DNA from: Symbiodinium natans
Taxonomy: Eukaryota; Sar; Dinophyceae; Suessiales; Symbiodiniaceae
Length of the DNA: 62,500 nt
Assembly: GCA_905221605.1 (NCBI GenBank)
Contig: CAJNDS010000317.1
Coordinates: 1 to 62,500, forward strand
Direction: 5' to 3'
Both the position numbers and the translations under genes were made by a program. The notes below the pieces were generated by a model. It was given only the letters and a program-made list of their open reading frames with translations. It did not search any database and was not told the origin of the DNA. Positions 11,065-21,432 of the stretch are shown in pieces. Numbering within the stretch: position 1 is the first letter of the stretch; every line of letters starts with the position of its first letter.

Positions 11065-11427
11065 TCACTCATGAACACCATCACCCCGCGCTTCGCAAAC
11101 ACACGAACGGGCACGACATTCCCCAGAAGCAATTCGCAAACCGGCTGCTCGGGCGCTCTTAGGCCAAGAGGTGTAGGCAGTTAGAGTGCGCCAGCCCTCC
11201 CCCGAACGATCTTCAATGGCAGCAAGGGCCTGCTCCCGCGCCACGAAGCTGCAGGACCGGGACCAGACCAAAACCAGGGACCACACGGACCCTTTTGCCA
11301 GAACCCGCGCATCAAGCGAGCCAAGGACAAGCAAAATCAAGAAGGCTGTGTGCTTGCCCGCAGGTGAGGCCGAGACCGGAAATTCCCCGCAAATCCGAAA
11401 CCGAACAACCTTGAAACCCACAACCAC
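11065..11427 (-). CDS. ORF, possible exon, intact only in copy 1
   Basis: A minus-strand frame containing AIEDRSGEGWRTLTAYTSWP and AGLRIASGECRARSC. The paralogous stretch at 24400-24500 has two in-frame stops in the same frame. Either copy 2 is a pseudogene or this frame is not the coding one. No motif recognised. Confidence 0.28.
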   Translation of the reverse strand: MVVGFKVVRFRICGEFPVSASPAGKHTAFLILLVLGSLDARVLAKGSVWSLVLVWSRSCSFVAREQALAAIEDRSGEGWRTLTAYTSWPKSARAAGLRIASGECRARSCVCEARGDGVHE

Positions 11428-11458
11428 AATCTGCTGCGCTTACGTGAAATGAAACTGC

Positions 11459-11506
11459 CCGGCGGCACTTGGCTGCTGCATGTAGCTTCATCCCGTCCAC
11501 AAAGTC
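11459..11506 (-). CDS. Exon of an unrecognised gene, copy 1
   Basis: Forty-eight bases encoding DFVDGMKLHAAAKCRR between GTCCCAG|G and CGG|GCAGTTTC (a GC donor). The copy at 24759-24806 differs by one base, AAG to AAA, which is synonymous in this frame. The frame continues openly upstream (VLAQVLHLSQ), so the exon may be longer. No family recognised. Confidence 0.45.
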
Positions 11507-13047
11507 CTGGGACAGATGCAGCACCTGGGCAAGCACCCCATCCACTACATCTTTAGGCCTCGAGGCTCTCCAAAAGGCCTCATGGCTATCCACGAGCGAA
11601 CCCAATGTAGGGCAACCTATCAGAAGAACCTTCCTGCTGAGCTCGGAGGATGGCTTGATCAGGGCTTGAGAAGGGCTTCACGGTCTTGCATCAGCCTAAC
11701 CATGCTCTGATGCAAGGACATGTCTTACAGCAAGCTCAGCAAGACTGAATCCCAAACCCCAAACTTGGAGTCTCCCCACTTTGGCACGCGAACTTAAACC
11801 TCAAAACCCCAAAACCCTAAACCCGCCCTAAACCCCAAACCCCAAGTGCAACAGGAACCCAGCCCCAGGCCTCACGACCAGTAGTTTACGGTTTTGGGGT
11901 TTTGGGGTTCTGGGCTTGGGGCTTGGGGCGTGGGGCTGGAATTGTGCACAGTGGGGCATTAGGGCTTAAGGATGTGTTAAAGTTTGCCTCGGATTTCTGC
12001 ACTCCAGAAGTGCACCACAGGAGGGACTAGCAAACCCCCAATCCTGAATCTTGAGACATCCTTAAGCCCTAAACCCCTGCATCCCCAATCTGTGGAATGC
12101 TAAAGTCCTGAACCCCTAAGCCGCTTACTTAAGCGCTAGATCCTTCAACCTAGCCACCCCTTCAACCCTAGAGCGCATGCTCCCAATATCCTAGGCACCT
12201 GTAGCATGTAGGGCTTAGGGTTTAGGACTGTGCTGTGACACTGTGAAGCGCAGAAGTTGCGAAAGAGAGTGGACATGGGCATTCCCAAAACCCCTTGAAT
12301 TCCCCAAAATGCCATAGTCCTTATTGGAGGAACCACAATAAAAAAGGTTCCCCAATTTTCGGAAACTCCCAAATTAGTTTCGAAGGCTTCGAAAGGGCGG
12401 CGACGTTTTGGGTGTTGAGGCGTTTTTGGTTTGCGGGCGTTGGGGCTTAGAATTTCGGTGTTGAGTAGTTTCGGGTCCTCCCAAACAACCCGTTTTGATC
12501 GGGGCTGGCGCCGGCTCTTGCGATGCCCAGAGTGCGTTGATCTCTTCCGCGTCTTTCGCGGACTCCTGAATCTCTGAACCGACACTGCTCTACTCAGGTT
12601 TTTGGGTTTGGGGTTTAGGGCTCAGGGTCCCTGAAAGCTAAGCCCGAAAAGACCCCGAAGGCCACAACAAAACCTGAAACCCTCCAGGCTTAGGGTTTAC
12701 CTAGACTTCTAAACCCAAGAATCCCTAAACCCTAAATCTCAAACCCTGAACCCTGAAGCCCTAAGCACCCAAACAAGTCTTAGACGACTGGAGGCCTGGC
12801 ATCTGCAAGGCCGAGGGTTGAGTATTTAACCCCTATATAATCCCTATCTACATAAGTAGCCCCAACACAACCTCAAAATAACCCTTATAAGGGACCCTTG
12901 TTTAGTCCCTTGAGTATGATGTTCGGAGCACTTCCACAGCATAACCAGCAGCGCAAGTTCTGGTTTGGGCGCGGTTTAAAGTTTTCGGGTTTAGGGGTTC
13001 TTTTCTTCATCATACCAGATACTGGTAATCACGCATCGTTTACAAAG

Positions 13048-13074
13048 AATCCTCAACTTTGGGCCATCTTTGAG
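13048..13074 (+). CDS. Small exon with conserved GT donor, copy 1
   Basis: Encodes NPQLWAIFE and stops at GAG|GTAACC. The copy at 26243-26269 reads KPQLWAIFE before GAG|GTGACC. The shared stretch differs mainly at third codon positions (CAA/CAG, TTT/TTC), as expected for a constrained plus-strand exon. The 5' border is uncertain. Confidence 0.35.
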
Positions 13075-13170
13075 GTAACCACGCTAGGCCTTCAAGGCCC
13101 TAAGGGCGGTTGGAACCCTAAATAGCCTAAGCCTTCGAATCTGAAACCCTTAGTTCCAAATCCCGCCAGC

Positions 13171-13269
13171 CAGAGGCTCCTCCATCAGGCCATTGAGGCT
13201 AATCTGATGATAGTTGGGAGCCAGGTCTCGCTCGAAGAGGAGTTTATCTTCGAGCCGTTGTGCGAGTGA
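13171..13269 (+). CDS. Probable terminal exon, copy 1
   Basis: The frame LLHQAIEANLMIVGSQVSLE continues EEFIFEPLCE to TGA at 13267-13269, after CCAG acceptors. Copy 2 keeps LLHQAIEANLMIVG exactly, then diverges to a stop at 26505-26507. The C termini of the two copies therefore differ. No family recognised. Confidence 0.42.
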   Translation, partial: QRLLHQAIEANLMIVGSQVSLEEEFIFEPLCE

Positions 13270-13510
13270 AGCCTGCCATCAAATCTCAGGTTTCAAAGGC
13301 TTAAGGCTTTAAAGCCTTCGGGCTTAGGGGAAAGAACCAAGCATTTGTTCTGTGGTTGCTGGAAATGACGAGTGTGGGTCAATCTGGCTCAAAGCGTTGA
13401 GGTGGTAGGACTTAGGGCTTCAGGGTTTAGGTTTGTAGGCTCAAGGTTTAGAGTTTAGGGTTCAGGGCTTTCAAGCGCAGGGTTTGGGGTTTTAGGGCTT
13501 AATCGTTCAG

Positions 13511-13557
13511 ACTCGTCGGACCAGGCGAGGACTTCCACATCCACAAACACAGCAGGG
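13511..13557 (+). CDS. Exon with EDFHIHKHSRG, inverted paralogue of 15947-16025
   Basis: Bounded by CGTTCAG and AGGG|GCAGAC (a GC donor). It shares an almost identical 30-base core with the minus-strand exon ending at 15947. In the frame EDFHIH(K/R)HSRG the two differences are CAC/CAT, which is silent, and AAA/AGA, Lys to Arg. Confidence 0.4.
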
Positions 13558-13569
13558 GCAGACATTGCG

Positions 13570-14900
13570 GTTTACGGGCTAGGGGCTTTAAGGTTTAGGG
13601 CTTTAGGGTCAAGGTTTAGGGCTTTGGGGTTTGGGGTTTAGGGCTCAAGGTTTAGGTTTAGGGCTTTGGCGTTTAAGATTTAGGACTTTTGGGCTCAAGG
13701 TTGAGGGTTTTGGGGTTTAGGGTTTAGAGTTTTGGGGTTAGGGTCTAGGCCTTCAGCACTTCAAGAGGTTTCATGTCTCCAATGTTTTCCAACAAAGAAT
13801 GGTAGCCTTAAAAACTTACATCAAAAAAACGGCCGATGGCTACACTTTTGAAGAAGAACATTCGAGCTTGGTACAAAGCGTTGCTGATGTATTGTTTCAC
13901 TTGATTTTTTTGTTGGCATTCATCAGTTCCAAGGGCATAAAAGTTGGATTGTTTTATCATTTACTGTCTAGTTTCATGACCACGCCATACATGAAAACGC
14001 TTTGCAAGAATCAACTGTCTTGCTTTGCAAGAATCAACTGTCTTACTGTTATTGTATCTACTGTTCAATCTTAAATATTTCTGACCTGATAATGTAGACT
14101 TGGTAAAAACAAAATAAAAACAATGCATGCACAAACTACACAGCAATATAAACACAACTTCTGTCTTTATCATAATATATTCATGATTTATGACATAACT
14201 TTGTTGACACAATGACTGACAATGGATAGAAACATGATGTCAAATAGATTGCACTATTATTTTCGGAACATGAAGTATCATCACCACAACAAAAGGGCTC
14301 AGAAGTTCACTGCGGCTTCAGGATGTTTCAGTCCCGGGCATAGGGTCGGTATAGGGGCGTTAGGGTTCAAGTTTTAGGATTCAGGGACTCTACAAGGTAT
14401 GTATGCGTGTGTACATATATACATATTTATATTTTTTGGATACTAAAAAAAACATATATCTGTATACATATGGATATAGGGCCTAGGCCCGTGGCGTTCA
14501 TGCTTAAGTTTGAGTCTGTCCTTCTCAGATGGGTTTGCCTCCAGTCAGGGTCATGGGGCCTAAGAGCGCACCTTCTATTTCTGCTTAGGGTCTAGGGTTT
14601 CCGGATGCATGCCATAAAGGCATTCAGCCCAGAGCTCCTCCGGAGTCTGCAAACCAAACCACACAAGAAAGGCCGGGAGGGGGAGGTTCCAGGAGTGCTT
14701 CTGCGACGCCCATGACGCACGCGCAAAGGGTCCCTTTTCGGCCTCGGCTCGGGGTCTGGATTCTAGAAAGTTCCCATAAGAAAAGTATAGTTTTCAACGT
14801 GTGTTTTTGACAGTGAGGGGCCCGCGACTGGGCCTGGGGCTCCAGCCCACCCAGCCCGTAGAGAAGCCAACTAATTCTCCTTAAACTTACAGGTCCTTTT
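13570..14900. other. AT-rich island and repeats, no confident gene
   Basis: 13570-13780 is degenerate TTTAGGG-like DNA. 13790-14300 is AT-rich and unlike its neighbours; it holds a 23-base direct repeat around TTTGCAAGAATCAACTGTCT at 13998-14042. 14400-14480 is a TATG/ACATAT simple-repeat tract. The minus frame at 14624-14740 ends SCVVWFADSGGALG and could be a small terminal exon, but support is weak. Confidence 0.45.
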
Positions 14901-14936
14901 TTGGGGGTGTGGCGCTGGCTTTTCTGCGACCTCATC

Positions 14937-15460
14937 AGGTGATGGACGGACTTGTATCTCCTACCCAGGGACATGACACAAGTCAAAACTTGATCAAAAC
15001 CAACAGACACGAAGAAGCGCGCAAAGAACAATAAAATAGAAATAACGTTACAGGTGACGGAGTGCTATCTCCGACCCAGGAAGACAAACAAGAACACCTC
15101 AAAAACAGAGGCAAATTCTTGAAGAACCAGAAACGAAGAAGCACTCCAAGAAAAATGAAAACAAACTAGGTGCCGGAGTTTAAATCTCCATTTCAACTGC
15201 TGCGACAAAACAAAAACACCTCACAAACATAGGCACATGATTGTCGAAAGAAGCACGTAAGTAACAACGAAAGCGGAAATGACAGCAAAGCAGGCGACGA
15301 AGTTGCATCTCCTCAGGCATATGACAAAACAATAAGACCTCAAAAACAAAGGCAAACACTTGATCAAAAACAACGGAAGCGAAGAAGCAGACCAACAACA
15401 GCGAACGGAAATAACATTGGTGACAGAGTGTTATCTCCGACCGAAGAAGATGACAAAAGA
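14937..15460. repeat. Tandem repeat, ~120-bp unit, about 4.5 copies
   Basis: Units start at about 14937, 15054, 15170, 15292 and 15419 with GGTGACGGAGT-CTATCTCC or a variant. Each carries AAAAACA-GGCAAA-CTTGATCA and GAAGAAGCACG-AA. Spacing is 117, 116, 122 and 127 bases. The units are strongly diverged, so the array is old. No coding function is supported. Confidence 0.8.
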
Positions 15461-15946
15461 ACTCTCAACAGTGGCGGCGGTGCCCTGAAGATTGAAGTCG
15501 GGATCGACACCCGCACCATCTAATCAGTCCCTTCCCGCAGCTACGAGAAGGTCGCTAGACTTTGACTTGGAGCCTGCACAACACAAAATAATAAACAAGA
15601 CGACCACGGGCCCTGCTTCCGGATCTGAGGCTTGTGACCAAAGCCACGCCGCACTCGCCAGGAAACAAACACAAACGCAGCGCCTGACCCCAAGACAACA
15701 CACAAACTCACACAAACAGCACAAGGCATGCACTGCACGCTCGAACGCACACGTGTCAAAGGAGCGTGGGTTGAAGGTCCAAGTGACTCTTCAGTCACTG
15801 CCATCCGGCGAAGAAGGCGCTTTCATTGCTCTTTGCGTGCTTCTTACAGCCCTCAATCCTGAATGCCAGAGCCCTAATCCCTGCACCCTAAGCCCGCACC
15901 CCAAAGCCCTAGTCTCTGAGCCTAAAGCCCTAAACCTTAGAGCTGC

Positions 15947-16025
15947 CCCTGCTGTGTCTGTGGATATGGAAGTCCTCGCAGCGCGATGGCAGCCACGCTG
16001 AACTCCACAGCGTGTCCGATTCATC
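15947..16025 (-). CDS. Exon ending CEDFHIHRHSRG
   Basis: Seventy-nine bases between GAGCCCAG|G and CAGCAGGG|GCAGC (a GC donor). Encodes DESDTLWSSAWLPSRC then EDFHIHRHSRG. It is related to the plus-strand exon at 13511-13557, the only other copy seen. Another minus frame (15791-16231) and a plus ORF (15986-16147, MAATLNSTACPIHPGLG) are also open over these bases. Exon conservation between the two copies favours the frame given here. Confidence 0.45.
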
Positions 16026-16479
16026 CTGGGCTCGGGCAAACGTGCGCAGCAAGGTTTCAATTCAATCGGACGCACAGCCCTGTGAACACAACCGCAGGAT
16101 GCTGGCGGGGCGGGCTCTACTCTCCTCCACTTCAGGAGAAATTGTGAGCAGCCGTCGGAGGAGACCCTGAAGTCAGATTGGACTGGGGATGCTGGCGGTG
16201 TCTGGGCATGGCAGAAAAGTTGAAGGAACAAGGGAAGGCTGCCACGAATGGCTTTTGGGCTGTAAACCTCACAAGCCGGACCAGATCGGGGTTACGGGCT
16301 CAGGGTTTGAGGATTGAGGTAGTTTAGGGTTCAGGGTTTTGGGTTTAGGGTTTCGGGCTCAGGGTTTGAGATTGGGGGAATCCTAAGCTAAGCCCTTCTG
16401 CACCGGGCTTGGTTCAAATTCTTCTGAGGAACGGCGTACTTTGGTCTTCTTGCGGTTGCCCGGCTGCAGAGGGCTGGCG

Positions 16480-17260
16480 ATGATGGGAGGTAGTTTTGTA
16501 TTGAATATTATATGAAATTCATCTTCAAAGATGTGTTCCTCCAGTTTTCGCTATAGTATGAAATGAAATATTAAATAAATGGTATATTCTAAATGTAAAA
16601 ATTCTGTGGCCTGAATTTAATCTTGCATTCAATTCTAGGTAAAATCTTTTGCAAGTCCAATATGTCATCTAGATGAAAGCAACAAATTTAAACGCCAACA
16701 CTTTCTTTTCATTCATGTCATATTGGCGTCGATGGAGTACGTTATCACGGTATTCATCTTTGATGCCTATTCTAAAGATGACATCCTTTGCCTTAGGGTA
16801 TTCGATTCAATATCTACAAAACTTAATGACTCCCTCAAGTGGGTGGGTTGAAACGTGTATGTTTCAAAACACTGCCAAAACATTTGATATTGAACTTGGG
16901 CAGACTTGAGTTTGATTTTAACACGATGAGAAGGATCAAGGTGAATGATTGATTTGAATTTCCCTTGGATTTGAACATGAAACCGTACACCAAAGAGTTT
17001 AGCACGTATCTGAGATATATACAGCGTGTACATCGTGACCGTGGGTTCCCACAATCTGGCTCCTGACAAAAACGGCAAAAGCTTGTTCGTGCTAGCTATC
17101 ACGGAAATTCGTGCTCAATTGACCCAACTCGACAAATCATAACATATACAATACAATACCAATAAAATTTAGCACTATTTACATCACGAGACTCGAACAC
17201 ACAATCAACCGGCTTGATAAACTCATTCCTACTCAATATGGTACCCAAAATTCTGTAAAT
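16480..17260. other. AT-rich island, no supported gene
   Basis: Base composition is clearly lower in G+C than the flanks. Open frames at 16673-16909 (+) and 16767-17102 (-) have no motif and use codons unlike the GC-rich exons nearby. Probably an inserted element or unconstrained intergenic DNA. Confidence 0.45.
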
Positions 17261-17410
17261 TCTCAATGAACCTAACTTATAACGGCTGCAAATCAGTCTG
17301 TTTCCATTTTTTCTCTCACAGAAAGATTCATGCGGGCGTACACCCCATCGGTCATGGCACCATTCTTGATCATCTCTTTGCACACACTAAGTTCTGGGCA
17401 ATCTTGACCC

Positions 17411-17791
17411 ATGGGCTGCTCGCCCCATTACATTTCTTACAATTTATCTCGGCAGATCATTTCGGCTCAGATCTTCGCAGCCAGCAGCCGAGCACCAGGA
17501 CACAAACCCAAAGGCGGTAGGTCTGTCCAGGACAACATCTTCAAGAAGACGCTAGACCCCAAGCTCCGTACCGTTTGTTCCATCCCAGCGCACTGAGTTA
17601 CTACTGAGTCACTGCTTGCCGGTCGCCAGATCGACTGTGGACGCTGCTCCACGGGCAGGCTGACAGGGCACACTAACCTCCTCGACTACGCGCGCTTCTC
17701 CCATGGCAAGCGAGTCCTGGAGGCAGAGCTTGCAGAGCAGCACCCAGCACAACACCCGTGCGGAAAACGCCACAAACACCATCAACAATAA
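17411..17791 (+). CDS. Open frame interrupted by one in-frame TGA
   Basis: A plus-strand frame with strong G/C third positions: SVQDNIFKKTLDPKLRTVCS, then TGA at 17594-17596, then in the same frame LLAGRQIDCGRC and HTNLLDYARFSHGKRVLEAE to TAA at 17791. The part before about 17500 has a rival open frame and may not belong. The TGA could be decay, an unrecognised intron or recoding. No family recognised. The minus strand is also open over part of it. Confidence 0.38.
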
Positions 17792-17862
17792 ATCTCCTCA
17801 ATGCTTGCTCACGCCAGGATACGATGGGAAGCACCGCCTCCATCGACTGCTGAGGTGGTTCC

Positions 17863-18207
17863 GTGCATCGCCTGAACAAGGCCGAAGGCAGCGCAGCGCA
17901 GAGGCTGCGCGGCCTTCGCGGTACTTCCGGTAGTGGCTTGGCGCTCCTGCGTTTGGAACCTCAGCTCCAAGGAGAGTTGTTTCGCTGCACCCTTCACGTC
18001 AGTCATGGTTGCAGCATTTGCAGGTATGTGCTTCCTTCCGCGATCAAAGGCTTTCGATCAATCCAGCGCCAACATATGCCTCCGCAGCATTGGGTAGACT
18101 TTCACGCCTCGTCTTTTGTGACAGAGTCCGATGCTTTCCGCGCGTGTACGACTCCGGACAGCAGCACAGGGTGGCTTGAAAATGGCAAAACTCGCAGGAG
18201 GGTTTAG
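17863..18207 (+). CDS. ORF, unrecognised, possibly the same gene as 17411-17791
   Basis: A 114-codon frame with LEPQLQGELFRCTLHVSHGC and then PPQHWVDFHASSFVTESDAF, ending in TAG at 18207. A possible GT donor occurs at CATTTGCAG|GTATGTGC. The antisense frame (MTDVKGAAKQLSLELRFQTQ) is also open at 17809-18006, which weakens the strand call. Family not recognised. Confidence 0.33.
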   Translation: MHRLNKAEGSAAQRLRGLRGTSGSGLALLRLEPQLQGELFRCTLHVSHGCSICRYVLPSAIKGFRSIQRQHMPPQHWVDFHASSFVTESDAFRACTTPDSSTGWLENGKTRRRV

Positions 18208-18209
18208 TG

Positions 18210-20165
18210 GCCCCAATAAGCGCCCCAAACGAGAGGTTATTCAAGGAATAGAATGTGTTTTGTCAAAACAAATGAAAGACAAAAGAAGGCCAGCTTCGCC
18301 GGCCCGGTTTTGCCGGCGATTCTTTTCATCCAGCCATATGAAAAGCAAAGAAGAACAAGTGTGGAGGGGGATCGGGGGCGGAACTTCCTTTAAAAAAAAC
18401 CCAACATGCAAAAACCAGATTTTGAAAATTGTAGTCACAATAATAGTAGTAGCAATACCGAAAGCAGCAATAATAAGAATATATAAGAATAGTAGTAGTA
18501 AGGGGGAGGGGTGAAGAGGGCATAACCATTTATGATTTGCAGGGCATCATTTCCCATGAGTATACAATCTACGGAGCTAGCACATGACTTAACTACCTTT
18601 ACACAATGATATTGGTTCTTCATAGTGGACAGTGTAGACAACTTCATTCATTTCAGTAATAGAACGGGGTCACTTATATGTAGCAAAAATCATAAGATCA
18701 AGTGGCCGATCACATTAGACGATACTGAAGGACAGCTACTGGGACAACCGATGCGCCAAATGAACTTCCGTGCTTGGGACGGAGACACTGAAAACCAAGC
18801 GTTGGTTGGAGTTCCCGTTTAAACCTGTTAAGTTGTTTAGAAAAGGCAGGTATTCTTCTTTGTAGACCTAAACGTATGAGTAACAATGAAACGCCGGGCT
18901 AATAGCAAAGAGACTTAATTAATACAGGTGACCTTCAAACATTCATGTTAAGCAAATCAGTTGAGGCATTTACAATCCTAAGCTGGGGAACTGGAAATCA
19001 AAGAGTACTAGTGTATACGTCCTCATCAAAGGAAAGAAAGTAGCCTTTGTGTTGGAGGCTATTTTTTTTGCTTTGTAGATCAACCCGCCAAAGCCGGAGG
19101 CCTGAGGCGTTTAGATCCAGGTCTAGGGAACGTGGGCCAGGCATACTGGGCGGATGTGAACCTGTCTGCTCTTTGGGTGCCTGTCATGTTGCCCTTTCCC
19201 ACCCTTCCCCATACCCCCCCCCCCCCCCCCCCCCCGTCCTCTCACGCCTATTCACGCGAACCCTTCATTCGCCTCAGGTACCCTTGCCGAGGCGGCTTCG
19301 CGTTAGCGGATAAATTACATCGCGATGGTTGTGACAGTGAGAAGTGGGTTGTGGGCTGGTCGTGTATTTTCGGATACTCCTTCCAGGATTCCGGAAGAAA
19401 GGGGATTGTAGACATGCCATATGCTACATTCGTGTGTGTTTCGGTGAATATGTGGTCTCAAAGTGAGTTTCACGTCTGCTTGCTTCACATCATATTCTGT
19501 CGCATCACAACCCATGAAACGTCCCGAAGAGGTAGTTGGCATACATATGTGTATATATATATATGTATAAATATATAGATATTTATGTGTATATATATAT
19601 ATATGTAAATGTGCATACTCATATTACGGCTATGCTTCTATAACCTATATAAATAAGGCAAAGGGTGGCAGCGCAAGCAGCAGCAGCAGCAGCAACAATT
19701 AAGACAATTCTACCATTTAACACCTGTAATATAAAATCATGTATCTAATAGAACTTATATAACTCATATATTTTTATTAAAAAAATCTAGTATAGCTGTA
19801 TAGCTAGTATAACTAGTATGACTAATGTAACTGATATAACTGTTATATCTGATAACCAATATAACTCATGTAACTAATCTAACTAATATGACAAATATGA
19901 CGAGTATAGCTAACAAAACTTACTTAACTAATATAACAAATACAAAAAAACAGAATTAAGCTACTGAAGATAAGTAAAATAGTGATATTGTTACTCTTGT
20001 TGCTCTGATGGTTACGAGTCGTATAGGACACCCCCAACAAGGGTACCTCTATTGTAAGAAAACCCCATCTCAACCCGAAAGCCTCAACCCCCCTTGACTC
20101 TAGACATGTATGAACCCGGAACGTGTAGGGTGAGGGACTGAAACCTTGGCGATCCGGCAGTTGAC
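18210..20165. repeat. AT-rich stretch with simple repeats, no confident gene
   Basis: Contains a TAGTAG/AATAAG tract at 18430-18510, a poly-C run of about 20 bases near 19217-19236, TA-rich microsatellites at 19545-19612, (CAG)n at 19678-19692, and a degenerate 9-10-base unit close to TAACTAATAT over 19740-19950. An open frame at 19132-19578 (+) runs through the poly-C tract and is not credible as a gene. Confidence 0.6.
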
Positions 20166-20174
20166 TGGTGCAAG

Positions 20175-20291
20175 GCATCCGCGAAAAAATCGCCATGTGG
20201 ATCTCCAAGCCTCCCCGAGGCTTTCGGATTCTCCCATGCGTGGGGACTAGCAGGAGCCTCGACGCTCTGTGCGCCTCCCTGTTCTGCGCAG
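20175..20291 (+). CDS. Probable exon, unrecognised
   Basis: After the acceptor GTGCAAG|G the frame reads IREKIAMWISKPPRGFRILP then TSRSLDALCASLFCAG, with G/C-rich third positions. It ends at a GCAG|GCAAGG GC donor. Without splicing the frame stops at 20320. Likely in the same gene as the terminal exon at 20421-20498, but the linking phase is unresolved. Confidence 0.42.
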
Positions 20292-20420
20292 GCAAGGGCT
20301 GCGACGCTGCTTCCTGTTGATTAGTGCTCGGGGATTCTGACCTTTCTGCGTCGTTCCGGGCTCTCTGAGACCAACCGATGCCGATGTCGAGGGCTCTACC
20401 GCAGCAGCTTAGGGATGTAG

Positions 20421-20498
20421 GGTGAAGTACCCGGCGATGTCCTCATCGTCACCAAGGGCCCTAAGCTGCACCCGGCTGAGGATGAATATACGGAATGA
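20421..20498 (+). CDS. Probable terminal exon, unrecognised
   Basis: Begins at GATGTAG|GGT and encodes GEVPGDVLIVTKGPKLHPAE then DEYTE and TGA. Codon choice is strongly protein-like. It is followed directly by TTTAGGG and TTGAGGG repeats. An intermediate exon (20340-20400, VVPGSLRPTDADVEGS) may lie between it and the exon at 20175-20291. Confidence 0.42.
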   Translation, partial: GEVPGDVLIVTKGPKLHPAEDEYTE

Positions 20499-20521
20499 GA
20501 CGCAGCCTTGTTTTGGGTTAA

Positions 20522-20668
<147 letters not shown>

Positions 20669-20969
20669 CGGACGGCTGCAGGACTAGGGCTCGGGCGCAG
20701 GTTTTAAGTTTTGGGAGCTTCAGGTCTAGCACTCTGCTGCAGCCACGTCAGCAATCCCTGAGCAATAACCATAGGCATTCAAGGACTAAGGGTTCAGGGG
20801 TTAGGGCTTTGGGGATTAGGGCTTAGCCGTAGACCGAGAACCCAAAAATCTGAGTTTATGATTTTGGGTTCGGTTTTTAGCTTGGGCTCAAGATGACTGC
20901 ACCCACACCCTGCCCCAGACCCTGGACCCCAGACCCTGGACCCCAAACCCTAAATCCAACCACCGGGCT

Positions 20970-21152
20970 TTGGCGCGCCCATTTAAGAGTTCGGGTCTAC
21001 CCGCAAAGCTCTTGGCCGGCGCCTGGGCGCTTGGCAAGAACCTCCAGAATTGGCACCTGGCAGTAAAGCTGGTTTGGTGTTCTTGGGTTTGGCCTGGGTT
21101 CTTGCTGAAGAGAAGGTCAAGGCTTCCTGTAGTACCTCACTATACCCAATAA
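20970..21152 (+). CDS. Possible exon, copy A of the LGKNL exon
   Basis: The frame reads LPAKLLAGAWALGKNLQNWH then LAVKLVW. The paralogue at 29697-29749 reads AWVLGKNLRNWYLAVR and then stops. Third-position differences (GCG/GCA, GTG/GTA) fit a plus-strand exon. The two C termini differ. No family recognised. Confidence 0.35.
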   Translation: MARPFKSSGLPAKLLAGAWALGKNLQNWHLAVKLVWCSWVWPGFLLKRRSRLPVVPHYTQ

Positions 21153-21432
21153 TTCCTAAGCGGACGGTGAACCCCTCGACCCTCAAGCCCAGACCCTAAC
21201 ACCAACTTTGGCGAGGCTTGGGCGCGGCACCGGGCCACCAGTGTTGCAAGCTCAGCTTCGGGGGGAAAGCTTGCAACGTGTTGGGCTGAAAGCGTTGGGA
21301 AGGGGGCCGTGGCTTTGGGGCTCAGGATTTCGGGTCCAGGGCTTTATCTGCCAAGATCATCTTGCCACTGGACAGAACTTCCCAGCAGCCGAATGGCCGA
21401 TGACAATCCACTGCAAGAACCTGCACCGAAAC

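Larger units (their letters stand above)
9890..13230 (+). repeat. Segmental duplication 1, copy 1
   Basis: Matches 22340-26480 in the same orientation as a chain of blocks: 10040-10200 with 22480-22640, 10225-10990 with 22925-23755, 10990-11110 with 23760-23880, 11130-11560 with 24400-24850, 11600-11850 with 24990-25240, 12110-12600 with 25370-25740, 12780-13215 with 25910-26480. The offset grows from 12.4 to 13.3 kb because copy 2 contains insertions. Some blocks are nearly identical by eye (around 11380-11540), others clearly diverged. Confidence 0.85.

Noticed and set aside
13435-13700. GGCTCAAGG words as further spliced-leader relicts
   Set aside because: They lie within degenerate TTTAGGG-like repeats and match only the last few leader bases.
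19132-19578. 148-codon plus ORF
   Set aside because: Runs through a poly-C tract and ends in TA-rich microsatellite DNA.
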